A DNA stretch of 32,417 nt from Chara braunii (GCA_003427395.1 BFEA01000392.1:375751-408167), one strand, 5' to 3'; positions 18,940 through 29,000 are shown, counted from the first letter of the stretch. The notes: generated by a model not told the origin, from the letters alone. Program-made: numbers and translations.

Positions 18940-20100
18940 TGTGAGTAGGTGATGTGCCGCTTCACTCCGTCTTGGATGTGCAGACTGCCTTGTCTGCGCT
19001 CCGCCACTGCCTTGCTGCCCGTCCTGCTGGGACCGCATGTCGTTCTCTGCAAGTTGCTGTGTTCACTATGTGGTGTGGCTGCCATGTTGGTCTTGCCGTG
19101 TGCTTCGCTGCACTTTTGCCTTGCTGCCCATCTGTGTGCCGTTCCTTCCGTGTTTCTTGCTTGTGTACCGTGTGGTGTGGCTACTGTGTTGGTGTTGCCT
19201 TGTGCTTCACTGTGCAGTTGCTGTGCTGCTTGTCCGCTTGCCATGTCGTTCCTTGCAGTCGTTTTTTGGCGTTGTGCAGTTGAGTTGCTCCCAGCAGCGT
19301 TGCCTGGTGCTTCGCTGAGTTGCTGCCCGCTGCTATGTTTCGCTTGGGGACAGTCTGCTTTCAACATGGGTCAAAGGGTTCATGACCCAAACCATCAATA
19401 CGGGCATTCCACAGATTGTTGAGGGTTCAGCCTCCTGATGAGTCGGTGCAACTCCAGCAAAACAATCTATCATCAGTTTTATTTATTTTTTTCGGTCCTT
19501 GGAACATTTTCAGGATGTGTTTTTTTATCTTCTGGTTGTCTGTTTGGTGTGCTTTTGCGTCGTCTGCTTGGTCTGCTTGCTGTTCGTCTGCTTGCTGTCC
19601 TTGTGTATCATCTGCTTGCTGTCCTTGTGTATCGTCCGCTTGGTGTGCTCGCGTGTCATCTGCTTGATCTGGTTGTGTTTATGTGCCGTTTGGTTGTTTT
19701 TTTTGGTACACTTGTGTGTCGTCCGCTTCGTATACTTGTGTGTCCTCTGCCCTCCTGCCTCCCCCCTGCCTTTCAGCCTTTGTCCTTTTATGCTTGCCAT
19801 CCTACGCCTCGCCACCTGATGCTTGTGTGTTGTCTTGTGTTGTTTATCTGCCCACCCGCCTCCCCCGTGCCCTCCAGCCTATGTGCTTTTGCTGCTTCTT
19901 ACTGTCCTATGTCTTATGTGTGTTGTCTTGTGTCATTTGTCTCCCACCCACCTGCCCCATACCCTCCAGCCTATGTGCTTTTGTTGCTGCTTACGTCCTA
20001 TGCTCTATTTGGTAAAGTATGCTGTCATGTGCGCTTGTATATTGTCTACCCTTCCGCTTGCCAGCCTTTGTCTAAAGTCTTAGAATGCTATGCTCCTACG
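18940..20100. repeat. TG/CT-rich degenerate minisatellites
   Basis: At 18950-19420 words such as TGCTGTG and CTTGCTGCC recur. At 19560-19690 CTGCTTGCTGTCCTTGTGTATC repeats with a unit of about 27 bp. At 19824 and 19917 two 93-bp units start with TGTGTGTTGTCTTGTGT and share CCCTCCAGCCTATGTGCTTT. Long Cys/Leu/Val-rich frames on the plus strand are composition artefacts. Confidence 0.65.
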
Positions 20101-20228
20101 TAGTCAATAGGATAATAGAACCTAGTTCCTCCCAATGACTAGACAAACATAAGACCGAATGCAGGCGAGGTTCTGGGCCACGTACGGTCGTGTCACAGGC
20201 CACTATGAGGTTCCTTAGTATTAAGTAT

Positions 20229-20480
20229 TCATGCTATGCGTGAGGTAAACACACACATGCGGACCTCATACGGACCAAATACCCCTCTTGGTGAATCTCC
20301 CATTTTGCACGTGGTGCACTTACATGGGATTCCGATCCCCACAGCAAGGGTTTGAAGTCTTTTGATGTATTTAGCGGTATCTGCAAAGACAGTCAAATTC
20401 TTACGCGCTTTTGCGCCTTCGTGGGATTCAGACGCGAAGCGTCTGCTCTTCGAGCTGTAAGGTTGCCACCTCATACTTCA
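20229..20480 (-). other. Possible coding remnant, both strands open
   Basis: The minus strand is open for 81 codons, with strings such as SESHEGAKARKNLTVFADTA and PCKCTTCKMGD (a C-x-C-x2-C cluster). The region 20308-20345 is a near-copy of 20736-20770 (GGTGCACTTA(C/G)ATGGGATTC). It may be a piece of a transposon protein; I cannot name a family. Confidence 0.25.
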
Positions 20481-20635
20481 AAAGATGTTGTGGCCAAGGA
20501 AAGGTACTCCTTTCGACACATGGGTAATATGGGTTTTGTCCATACTCAGTGTTAATTGGAGTTTGTCTCTAAGGAACGATTCCAATTCAGATTTCAGTTT
20601 CACTGCTTCTGATCGTGGACCAAACAAATCTGACC

Positions 20636-20725
20636 CTAGAACATGCAAAGATACACCGCCATTCTTTTAGGCTTTCGTACACAAAACAAATGGAGTATCT
20701 TTCCATGTTCTAGCACGAGATTCGT
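20636..20725. repeat. Foldback repeat 1 of the CCATGTTCTAG family
   Basis: CTAGAACATGCAAAGATACA at the left and ATCTTTCCATGTTCTAG at the right are imperfect inverted repeats enclosing TACACAAAACAAAT. It is followed by ATTCGTTCTCATTTTCCATG. Confidence 0.65.
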
Positions 20726-20789
20726 TCTCATTTTCCATGTGGTGCACTTAGATGGGATTCTGATCCCAACAGCAAGAGAATGAGTTTGC

Positions 20790-20897
20790 CGCTAGAACAT
20801 GGGAAGATACACCGACTTTCTTTTGGGTTTTCTTACACAAAACATGTGGCGGTGTATCTTCCCATGTTATAGTGGGACATTCGTTCTCATTTTGCAT
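20790..20897. repeat. Foldback repeat 2 of the CCATGTTCTAG family
   Basis: CTAGAACATGGGAAGATACA and TGTATCTTCCCATGTTATAG are inverted arms around GGTTTTCTTACACAAAACAT. Together with foldback 1 and the 12860-12910 copy this defines a small family. The ATTCGTTCTCATTTTGCATG that follows is also shared. Confidence 0.7.

Positions 20898-20898
<1 letters not shown>

Positions 20899-20989
<91 letters not shown>
20899..20989. repeat. (CT)n(CA)n compound microsatellite
   Basis: About 40 nt of CT is followed by at least 49 nt of CA, running directly into the N gap. The gap is therefore likely to be unresolved microsatellite plus unknown sequence. Confidence 0.95.
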
Positions 20990-21690
20990 NNNNNNNNNNN
21001 NNNNNNNNNNNNNNNNNNNNNNNNNNNNNNNNNNNNNNNNNNNNNNNNNNNNNNNNNNNNNNNNNNNNNNNNNNNNNNNNNNNNNNNNNNNNNNNNNNNN
21101 NNNNNNNNNNNNNNNNNNNNNNNNNNNNNNNNNNNNNNNNNNNNNNNNNNNNNNNNNNNNNNNNNNNNNNNNNNNNNNNNNNNNNNNNNNNNNNNNNNNN
21201 NNNNNNNNNNNNNNNNNNNNNNNNNNNNNNNNNNNNNNNNNNNNNNNNNNNNNNNNNNNNNNNNNNNNNNNNNNNNNNNNNNNNNNNNNNNNNNNNNNNN
21301 NNNNNNNNNNNNNNNNNNNNNNNNNNNNNNNNNNNNNNNNNNNNNNNNNNNNNNNNNNNNNNNNNNNNNNNNNNNNNNNNNNNNNNNNNNNNNNNNNNNN
21401 NNNNNNNNNNNNNNNNNNNNNNNNNNNNNNNNNNNNNNNNNNNNNNNNNNNNNNNNNNNNNNNNNNNNNNNNNNNNNNNNNNNNNNNNNNNNNNNNNNNN
21501 NNNNNNNNNNNNNNNNNNNNNNNNNNNNNNNNNNNNNNNNNNNNNNNNNNNNNNNNNNNNNNNNNNNNNNNNNNNNNNNNNNNNNNNNNNNNNNNNNNNN
21601 NNNNNNNNNNNNNNNNNNNNNNNNNNNNNNNNNNNNNNNNNNNNNNNNNNNNNNNNNNNNNNNNNNNNNNNNNNNNNNNNNNNNNNNNNN
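20990..21690. other. Assembly gap (701 N)
   Basis: A run of N only. Open frames drawn across it are meaningless. It lies in the inferred intron between coiled-coil exons 2 and 3, so an exon could be hidden here. Confidence 0.99.
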
Positions 21691-22465
21691 ATTAGCATGG
21701 TCCCTGTGTGAGGATGATACACATAAATTGAGCAATGGTTCAAATTTTCAAAAAAAAAAAAAAAAGAGGGAGCAAGGAAAAAGTTCAAAAAACTACATCC
21801 TACGGTGAGGTCCTGCTTGCAGGGATAAGAAAAGACTGGTCATGGCCAAACCCCTTATTGAAACAAATAAGATACCCTTATGTGACAGACCACCCGACCT
21901 TTTTTCTTACACCCCACACAATGGCAGCTAACCTTCCCATGCTCATCATACACTGGGCTTCATCGAGCCTGACCAACTTGGCCATGGCTGCCACGAATAG
22001 CGTTGACCAGAAGTTGAAAAAAAAAAAAAAAAAAAAGCCTAGAAAAACAATTACATGTTTATAGTACTTTATAGTAAATTTATACAGAACAAGGTTTGAG
22101 CTTTGAAACTTTTTTTTTTTTTCCTGTTTTTTGGACTGACTCTTTAAATGGTACTCTGAAGTTCTTTTTTTTTTTTTTTTTTTTTTCCCCTACAAGCTGG
22201 GAACAGTATCCAGCAAACCCTCACAATTGTCTGTGCGGTGCTCGAGATGAATGAAGCATCACCGGCCAAGCTCATCAGGACGGGGAGGTGGAAACGGTTG
22301 AAAAAACGGAAAAAAAAAGGATAAAAAATAAGGAGAACCAAGTGAGCTGGAACCAAGGGACCAAACAAAGAGCAAAAACCTTAGCACAAATTATATATTC
22401 TGAGCCCAACAAGCAGAAGACAAACTCAACACAAATGATCTAGTTTCTTATGTGGTGTGTGTGTG
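21691..22465. other. Unassigned sequence with two protein-like plus-strand stretches
   Basis: A plus-strand frame at about 21800-22015 reads YGEVLLAGIRKDWSWPN and LPMLIIHWASSSLTNLA, then enters an A-run. A second stretch at about 22195-22310 reads NSIQQTLTIVCAVLEMNEAS after a T-run. Neither has a recognised domain. They may be fragments of a retroposed gene. Confidence 0.2.
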
Positions 22466-22805
22466 TGCGCTGGACACTACAGCTGCCCTGCATGGATGGG
22501 GCGGATATCACGACCGGTATGGTTGCACTTCTGAACACCGCATAGGGGCTGTAATGGTTAAACCACCAATACTTGGCCCTGCTGAAGGCGGTGGAAAAAA
22601 AATAGAGTAGAAACGTCTCTAGTCGGATGAATTTGGGCGCTCCTGTAGTGGCCAATACGTTTCCTAAAATTGTGGCTTGTTAAAGGGCACAACTTCAGGA
22701 AACCCTGGTGGTGTAAGAGACTCTGTTCCTATGGCTGAGGGTGCCAGTTCGAGGCCGTGCGTGTGCGGCGGGGCCTGAAGCCCTAAAGCACGGATCAGTA
22801 ATCCA
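22466..22805 (+). mobile_element. Leu/Ser-tRNA-like SINE split by a TTAA element
   Basis: GGACACTACAGCTGCCCTGC and GGGCGGATATCACGACCGGT match the 5' part of the 14.5-kb units in reverse. The tRNA-like region (GGGGCTGTAATGGTTA ... AGAGACTCTGTTCC, GGGTGCCAGTTCGAGGCC) is interrupted at the TTAA by the element at 22562-22712. Ends correspond to the uninterrupted copy at 640-760. Confidence 0.7.
22558..22716. mobile_element. TTAA-flanked miniature element, 151 bp, subfamily 2
   Basis: Left flank TTAA (22558-22561), right flank GTAA (22713-22716, one change). The ends ACCACCAATACTTGG and CCCTGGTGGT are partly eroded. The core is shared with the 13688-13838 copy throughout, and the length is identical. 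Confidence 0.8.
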
Positions 22806-22888
22806 CTGCTCTAGTTTCTTATCAACCTGAGCTCTCTGATTTCCACGGACTATACTCGTCATGTATATCAGACTATAGTGCCTAGAAC

Positions 22889-22982
22889 CGTATTAAATAC
22901 AAATTCTTAGCGCACAAGTACAAGTCAAAAAAATTCGTATTAAATACAAATTCTTAGCGCACAAGTACAAGTCAAAAAAATT
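22889..22982. repeat. Perfect 47-bp tandem duplication
   Basis: CGTATTAAATACAAATTCTT through CAAGTCAAAAAAATT is present twice, back to back, with no difference (22889-22935 and 22936-22982). Confidence 0.95.
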
Positions 22983-23179
22983 CGCAAAATGTCAGTGCAC
23001 TGAGTGCAGCGGTCCTGATTTGGCCAATACTGCAACTGGCCTACTATAATTCCCAACGCCTGCATGCAAGCTCGGAAATGGTCTCAATATTTGTTTGTTA
23101 CTTTTCCCGGGTTGTTTGTCGATGTTTCCCGGCCTCCACCTTATTAGTGTGTGTAATAAAATGAGCAGAGTTTCTTGTT

Positions 23180-23180
<1 letters not shown>

Positions 23181-23227
<47 letters not shown>
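23181..23227. repeat. 47-nt poly(A) tract
   Basis: A pure A-run followed by GACAAATG. On the minus strand it is a T-run 45 nt into the intron after exon 2. Confidence 0.9.
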
Positions 23228-23229
<2 letters not shown>

Positions 23230-23271
23230 CAAATGTTGGTGGAGATTCCAGGTACAGATGAATATGGGTAC

Positions 23272-23337
23272 CTGGATTTGTTGCTTCAGACACAAGTTCT
23301 TCTCCTGCAGCTCATCTTTGTCGTCCTGGAGAAGAGA
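23272..23337 (-). CDS. Coiled-coil exon 2 of 5 (22 codons, phase 0-0)
   Basis: The acceptor is a good pyrimidine-rich one (TTACCTTTGACTTTCCAG) and the donor is CAG|GTACCC. The peptide starts SLLQDDKDEL and ends LKQQIQ. Leu3, Leu10 and Leu17 are seven apart, with Asn14 and Ile21 in the partner register, the same pattern as in exon 1. The shared core E-K-N-x-x-L-K-Q suggests that the two exons are related by duplication. A 47-nt poly(A) run (23181-23227 on the plus strand) lies about 45 nt beyond the donor. At 66 nt this is the shortest exon of the set. Confidence 0.68.
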
Positions 23338-23624
23338 CTGGAAAGTCAAAGGTAAAGACAAAAAAAGAGTCACCAAGACTTCTCTGAGGTGTAACAAGCC
23401 CAACTTTTCTGAGTTGGACTAGTAGGCGTAGTACTATTATAAATTTATTTATAACTCATAGCCAATTAATAAATTATAATAACCTAGGCTACCAGAGTGG
23501 CCCGGGACCAATTGCCCGACCGGGCCCAAAAAAAAAGGAAAAATTAATCAATAGTAATAATAATAGTTCTTATTTTAAATTCGGTACAGAATTTCGATGT
23601 GACCCTGAGGCAAAAGTTGGTCAG

Positions 23625-24235
23625 GGGCGAGGTCCCATTAGCAGTCGGATAGGAGTGTGCCCGATCCAGTGTGACAAGTTCATTACGAATTTCTGGGCTG
23701 AGAAAACAGGAAAAAGGCCAAAAAAAAACGAAGAAACAGAGACCTCCCACCGGAAATCACAGCAGTGTGCTTCCCAGCCATCAGATCACAAATGATCTGA
23801 TGGTGGTGGTTGCAAAAACAGTGAACAAAGTAACCGCCACATTTTCTGGAATAAACTCGACTTCTGACAGCAGTGATCCTGACACCCTCCATATACTCCG
23901 TGATTGAAGGAGGGCTCCACCCAATGAGATAATTGCACAACAGCAAGTTAAATGCTGAAAATCTTCTATCCAGTGGGCTAAGGCCGACCCCAACCTCGTT
24001 TGGGGTTGGCCACACCCCCAACCGATCGAAAAGATTCTGGCGGGAAGCTGTCTTTGCACGGGGATGCCCATTGTTAAGGAGAGGAGGAGGGGAACGAAGA
24101 TCTCCTTATTTTTTCGGGTAATACATGTAAAATACTGACGGTGGGATCACGAGTAGTGCACGGCAGGATTTGGTCACTCAACTGCCCCACAAACTCGTTT
24201 CTACCCTATCCCGTTGCTAGTGGGACCTCGCCCCA
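23625..24235. mobile_element. Possible element bounded by 27-bp inverted repeats
   Basis: GGGGCGAGGTCCCATTAGCA at about 23625 and its imperfect complement TGCTAGTGGGACCTCGCCCC at about 24214 face inward, each followed inside by a GGATAGG/CCTATCC word. The interior of about 560 bp has a GACCCCAACCTCGTTTGGGG hairpin but no coding frame. The boundaries are approximate. Confidence 0.45.
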
Positions 24236-24384
24236 GTTTATTTTTCTGCATAACATAGTTTTTCCGATTTTTATTTATTTATGTTCTTATTATTTTTTTT
24301 ACAGGGACCATCCCTGGTCCTTGCCCGGGCGGCCCTGTCAAACAAGGTGACCCGGGCGTCCCGGTTCATAACACAGATAATAAG

Positions 24385-24874
24385 CTAATTAACTAGGTTA
24401 CCGGGCCGGACGTCCGGGACCCCCCTGACCGTCCGGGATGTCCGACCGGACGTCTGGTCGGACGTCGGACCGGACAGGGCATGTCCGACCTAGCGCAAAA
24501 AAAATAAAAAATAAAAAAAAATCATGTGGCTTCCACCTTGCATTAGGTGTATGCCACCAAATTTCTGGATCATTTGGGCCAGTAGAATAAATAATAAAAA
24601 TCTTTAAAGATTCATTCCCCATCTATACCCCTCCTATCCCCACCAAAACCCCTTCTACCCCCCCCCTCCCCCCCCAAATACCACCCTATCAGCAAATGCT
24701 CAGAAAAATCTGAATTTTTTTGTGGGGGGTCTCTAGGCCATGCGCAACACTGTCATAATTTTTTATTTTATTTTTTTATTTTTTTTTGGTGCCAAAAAGG
24801 CGTCGTCCGGAAATCCGGATGACGGGGGGGGGAGACGTCCGGTCTCCGGACCATTGGTAACCTAGCTAATTAAG
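24385..24874. mobile_element. Inverted-repeat element of about 490 bp, CTAGGTTACC termini
   Basis: The left end CTAATTAACTAGGTTACC and the right end GGTAACCTAGCTAATTAAG are inverted repeats. They are followed inside by CCGGACGTCCGG-type sequence on both sides. The outer parts are dense in GTCCGG/CCGGAC palindromes (24405-24490 and 24805-24850) and could fold strongly. There is no coding capacity. Confidence 0.6.
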
Positions 24875-25017
24875 TAAAATCTTTTTCTTTTTCGCTTTCC
24901 CCATAGTTGACAATTGAAAATTAGGAAAAAAAACAAACAAACACTTGAAAATTAGGTCCCGAAAACACAATACCGGGGGGCGATCTCCCATTGTTCTAGG
25001 GTATAAGTTGTTCGATT

Positions 25018-25039
25018 TTTTTTTTTTTTTTTTTTTGGC

Positions 25040-25102
<63 letters not shown>
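25018..25102. repeat. Poly(T) tracts
   Basis: T19 and T53-length runs are separated by GGCAC. They form the A-tail side of the retroposon at 25103-25229 on the minus strand. Confidence 0.85.
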
Positions 25103-25106
<4 letters not shown>

Positions 25107-25229
25107 CCCATATGTAAACCCTTTATCCCGTTGGTGGTAAGAGAACCGACGGGATTGAGGGTTTATCTCTCGGGCTGCTCCATCTATTGGTGGGGAGCGG
25201 CACCTGCTGGAAACCGGGTCCAGCGTCCC
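25103..25229 (-). mobile_element. GGGACGCTGG-family retroposon with a long A-tail
   Basis: This is the best preserved copy with tail: on the minus strand GGGACGCTGGACCCGGTTTC, CTCCCCACCAATAGATGGAG, AGCCCGAGAGATAAACCC and ATATGGGCTTTA precede the A-run. It matches 114-266 along its length. Confidence 0.65.
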
Positions 25230-26126
25230 ATTGAACAACTTATGAATCAGAGATCCCTGTTTTGATGTTTCCTGTGGCTGCGTGTTTTCCTCCTCAGACT
25301 CGGGTGTCCTTGTACCCATAAGGCTGCTAATGATTCCCTACCCTTCTTAGAACACACCGTATTTGATAACCCCGCCCTGGTTAGCAGCCCCTTTTTTTTG
25401 AAATGCCTGACCTATTTTCTCCCTTGAGCCCCTTAAACCCTATACCCTCTATCCTTTTCCACCTTGTACACCCGACCATCTTGGCCCTTGACGCCAGGGG
25501 TTCGGGCCACAGAACTGGCCTCCCATGACAAAATTAGGAGGGCACTTCTACTATCATCATGGTTTAATTTGTTGGCCAACTTGTGAGCGTTGGGGGGGGA
25601 CAGGGACTTCATGTCTCGTGACACCGTCTCAATAACGAGAGACTGACGGACCATAGCAAGAACCTGACAGACACCTAGCGTGTGTGGTGCATACGCAACA
25701 GGGATACAGTGGACACGAAGATGCAGTGCAGGACCTGGTAATGCCAACTCAAACTTTTAGGCAGACAACCTACATGTCTTGTGAGACCGCCTCAATAGCA
25801 AGAAACTGACAGGCAATAGCAAGAAACAGACAAACACGTAGTGTGTTCAGACTTTTAGGACGACAGCCCAGTCTCAAGTGCCGACTCATGTCGTATTCAC
25901 CCGCCATTGTAGTTTAACTATCCAGAAGGTCCCCATTTATCATCACCACTGCCTGCTTCTGGCCCCTGTGACTTCCGGTGAGCTGCAGACAGTGAAGTAC
26001 ACTGGCCTCCATGAGCACGCTTCTGCCCCCTAATTATGACTTGGCTCGGTGTTGCCCTTGCTCCATCTTCACTCCCCACCAATCGGCGTTCTCCGGTGTC
26101 GCTGTGGTCTTGATAATGACAGCCTT
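25230..26126. other. LINE 3' flank or unassigned sequence
   Basis: A minus-strand frame at 25433-25747 reads KLANKLNHDDSRSALLIL and GVKGQDGRVYKVEKDRGY, which looks protein-like but is not recognised. CATGTCTCGTGACACCGTCTC (25610) and CATGTCTTGTGAGACCGCCTC (25772) head two diverged copies of about 160-bp spacing. Confidence 0.3.
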
Positions 26127-27720
26127 TCAGTGTCCTTGCAGCAGTTGGCTCGGGAGGGGGAAGGGGGCAGGTGGCAGGTTGTTCAGGATGGGGGAGGGAC
26201 GGGCGGGGCAGGGGGAAGGAGGGCCATCGGGAAAGGGTGGGGTTGGAGGTGGGGAGGCCGACGGGAGTTGGGGGGGGGGTGACGGGGTGGGCGGTGACGA
26301 CTGTGATGGAAGAGAGGGCATCCCGAGCGAGGGGAGGGGTGATTGGGGGCCAACGTCCCCTAAGGCCCCGGTTATTGAGTTTGTTGTCGAGGGCATTAGT
26401 ACCATTGCCCCTTTTGTTTGGCCTGGTAGAGGGGTAGGAAAGCTGTCGGGCGGACGGAAGGACCATTGGTCCTCTTGTGCTACCCAGTTTTTCCATATCA
26501 GCTTTCCGTCATCGCTCAGATCTGCAAGCTTTCCGTGGGGATCAATCCAGAGTTCCCGGAAGGCCTGGATGGCCTGCTGTTTGCTTTCTCTGTCCAGGCT
26601 CGTGGTCAGAACTTCGGCCAATTTCCTGCTGGCTTTCAGCAAGTTCGCCCGAAGGATCTCCACCAGCTCCGCTTTGGCTTGGTGGTAGCCAAAGGCTGCA
26701 TCTTGGCGCTCCCCTGAGCATCTCATTCGCCATATTACCATGAGCACTGCCAGCCGCATGTGCCCGAACAGGTTTCTTTGGAATGGGGTCCAGGCTGGTG
26801 GGTGGTTTCTTCGTTTTCCTAGGAGGATGAGTGCTATGTCCCACTGAAACACAGTACCTGTGAGGGCATGCCACATCGCGTCCCACCATTGCCAGACCTT
26901 TATTGCCACCGGACATGCTAGCAAGCAGTGCTCCAGGTCAGTTCTGCGGCTTTCGGTATTAGGCCCACACTGGGAGCAGATCGGGGACAGGACTCCTGCT
27001 TGTTCCAAGCCAGATCTGGAGGTCACCCAATCCGGAGTCGGGAGGCAACGGTGCGTTATTTGCCATTGCAAGGCTCTATGGGAGGTGGGCATTATGTGTG
27101 CATAGGTTGTCCACGGGATATGCCGCAATTTGTCTTCTGCTAACGGGGAATCCCTCTTCCATCTTTGTTGAACTATCTGTGTGGATGGGAGCAGGGCATG
27201 GGCCCGCTTGTATCCCTCTTTTGCTGTGTATTGCCAAATAGGGGAGGGGTGATGCCCCCCCCATTCCCATTCTTCCGGGTCAAAGGGAAGAGCGTATATC
27301 GGGGTGGACATTCTGTAGGCATAGTAGCCTGTCTCGTCCGTCCCCACCACTCTAATTCTGGTTAGATCTTCCGCAACTATTGTGCAGTCCAGGTCCGGGA
27401 CCCTTTTCAATGATGCCCACCTCGCCCTTGGCACATCAGGCTCATACGCATGCGTTGTCACGCCTACCTGTGTTACGTGGACCACCCTATAAATGGTCAT
27501 GAGGATGGGGTTCGTGCTGGCCCTGGTGACCCAGTCCAGGCTACGCAAAGACGGACCCTCCCATGAGGCTGCCACCCACGAGGGCGGGATCGCCTCTCGA
27601 AGCTGTTGAACTTTATCGTGAATATTCCTTACCGCTCTCAGAGTTGGCTGCAGTTGCTGCACAGTCTTCCAGGTCCCTGTTGGCCCGTCCCACAGATCCT
27701 CAATTGTGAATATGCCTTTT
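26127..27720 (-). pseudogene. LINE ORF2 C-terminal part with zinc-finger-like region
   Basis: An open frame of just over 510 codons starts with GIFTIEDLWDGPTGTW. Residues about 179-260 (counted from the Met at 27662) look like the RT-associated zinc-binding region: LRHIPWTTYAHI, LQWQITHRCLPT, then C229-x2-C232-x12-H245-x4-C250 and VWQWW. The last 100 residues are very rich in Pro and Ser, an odd tail that may be lineage-specific. A frameshift near 27715 separates it from the preceding segment (27700-27960), and another break lies at about 27972. This frame is much longer than chance in this window because it is a relic of true coding sequence. Confidence 0.8.
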
Positions 27721-28332
27721 CTTACCCATGTGAGTCAGTGGGAGCCAGTGTGCAGGGTGAAAGCGTTCCCAGCATAGTCCCTTATGTACTGGTTCCCAAA
27801 CAATGGTTGTCGCAGAATTTCTGCAAACCTGTTTGGGGGGCACTTTTGGGTCGGGCCCATCGTCCTCCATAGGCTCAGCATGGTTATCCACAACGGATCA
27901 TGTTTGAGATCCCATCTGGCGCTGTTCCGAGCGGAGCCATCCCTCGTGTGTCTCGGGGGGCTTGGAAGAGATCAAGCCTTGTTCGTCATCCAGCTTAGGG
28001 GGTGAATCGGACGGTGGGGGGGAGAAGGGGGTGCAAGGTGATCCAGCTGTATGTAAGCAAGAGGGAGCCATGAGAGGTCATTGGCCAACAGGAGGTGGGT
28101 GATGACTTTGAACATCAGGGCTTTAATTTCGTCCCCCGGGTCCAATATGCCAAGGCCACCTACCCGCTTTCGCTGAGTAACCAATTTCCACGCAACTCTT
28201 TTGATGCAATGTGTGTTTTCATGGTCGTTTTTCCAGAGGTAAGCTGACGGGGCTGACCTCAGGTGCGTTAGTTGTGACTTCGGGATTTCCCAGAATGCAG
28301 TTTTATACCAAATGGTTGCTAGGATTGCGTTG

Positions 28333-28905
28333 TTAATCGCGAGTGCCCTCCCTACGAGCGATGTATGGAGGCCGTCCCATTTTAGCAAGTTTCTGCAGGG
28401 CAATCTGGACCAATGCCTGGCCATGGTCCAATGGCGGGCCCAAAGCTGTCAGCCTGATCCCCAAGATTGTGATTACTTCCTCTTTTTGCCGCCAGTTGAC
28501 AGCCGGGTCTTGTGGGGGTTGTGTGTCGTGCGGGGACAACCACCATCCTTCTGTCTTAGTCCCCCAGTTGACCTTCATATCAACTGCCACTGCGAAGGTG
28601 TGAATTGTGTCCGTCAGAGCTTTCAAGGATGCATCAGAGGCCCTGATGAGCACTGTCAGATCATCAGCAAACAACGATGTGACTGGTACCATGTGTGGGG
28701 GGAGTTCAGGCATGTCTATGCGTTCAATTTCAGGGTTGGCTCGGATCAATGCTGCCAGAGCTTCCATTATGAGCACAAAGAGTAAAGGTGCCACTGGGTC
28801 TCCTTGTCTGACTGACCGATGGAGGGCGAATGGTGCAGACAAGTGGTCGTTAACCATGATATTGAGATTAGATTGTGAGTTGCACAATAGAAGGCACTGG
28901 GAAAA
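28333..28905 (-). pseudogene. Reverse transcriptase fragment (LINE)
   Basis: The frame contains RQGDPVAPLLFVL (28777-28809), the LINE form of the RT motif that precedes the catalytic block, and SLFADDLTVLI with the FADD catalytic motif at 28660-28671. Downstream there is KVNWGTKTEGW and ITILGIRL, in the order expected of LINE palm and thumb segments. The frame is lost near 28370. The continuation LVGRALAINNAILATIWYKT lies in another frame (27972-28370) and includes WKLVTQRKRVGGLGILDPGD. There is no in-frame start, because the 5' half is missing. Confidence 0.85.
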
Positions 28906-29000
28906 AGAAGAGAACTTTTTTCTTTCTTTCTTTCTTTCTTTTTTTTTTTTTTTTTTTTTAAGAGGCAATTTTATGTGCTTCCTTTGAATCCTTTCTCTTT

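Larger units (their letters stand above)
26127..28905 (-). mobile_element. 5'-truncated non-LTR retrotransposon (LINE), ORF2 remnant
   Basis: On the minus strand the element carries the second half of a LINE-type reverse transcriptase. After it come a GGLGILDP-containing linker, an IEDLWD motif, a cysteine-histidine finger region and a Pro-rich C-terminus. The endonuclease domain and the N-terminal half of the RT are absent: homology-like sequence begins at about 28905, next to an A/GAAA-rich junction (plus 28916-28960). Truncation at the 5' end is typical of target-primed reverse transcription. The reading frame is broken at least three times, so the copy is dead. It lies in the inferred intron between exons 1 and 2, on the same strand as the host gene. 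Confidence 0.85.

Noticed and set aside
19438-20103. 221-codon Cys/Leu/Val-rich plus-strand frame
   Set aside because: It lies within TG/CT-rich degenerate repeats. Related readings exist in all three forward frames, and there is no domain.
20350-20460. Two small minus-strand exons separated by a good donor and acceptor
   Set aside because: The intron would be only 24 nt and the whole stretch is open in one frame, so a continuous coding remnant is simpler.
20799-21788. Frames of about 280 codons across the gap
   Set aside because: They are mostly N, plus CT/CA microsatellite.
26011-26688. 225-codon plus-strand frame
   Set aside because: It is antisense to the LINE ORF2 remnant, and its openness mirrors that GC-rich coding sequence.
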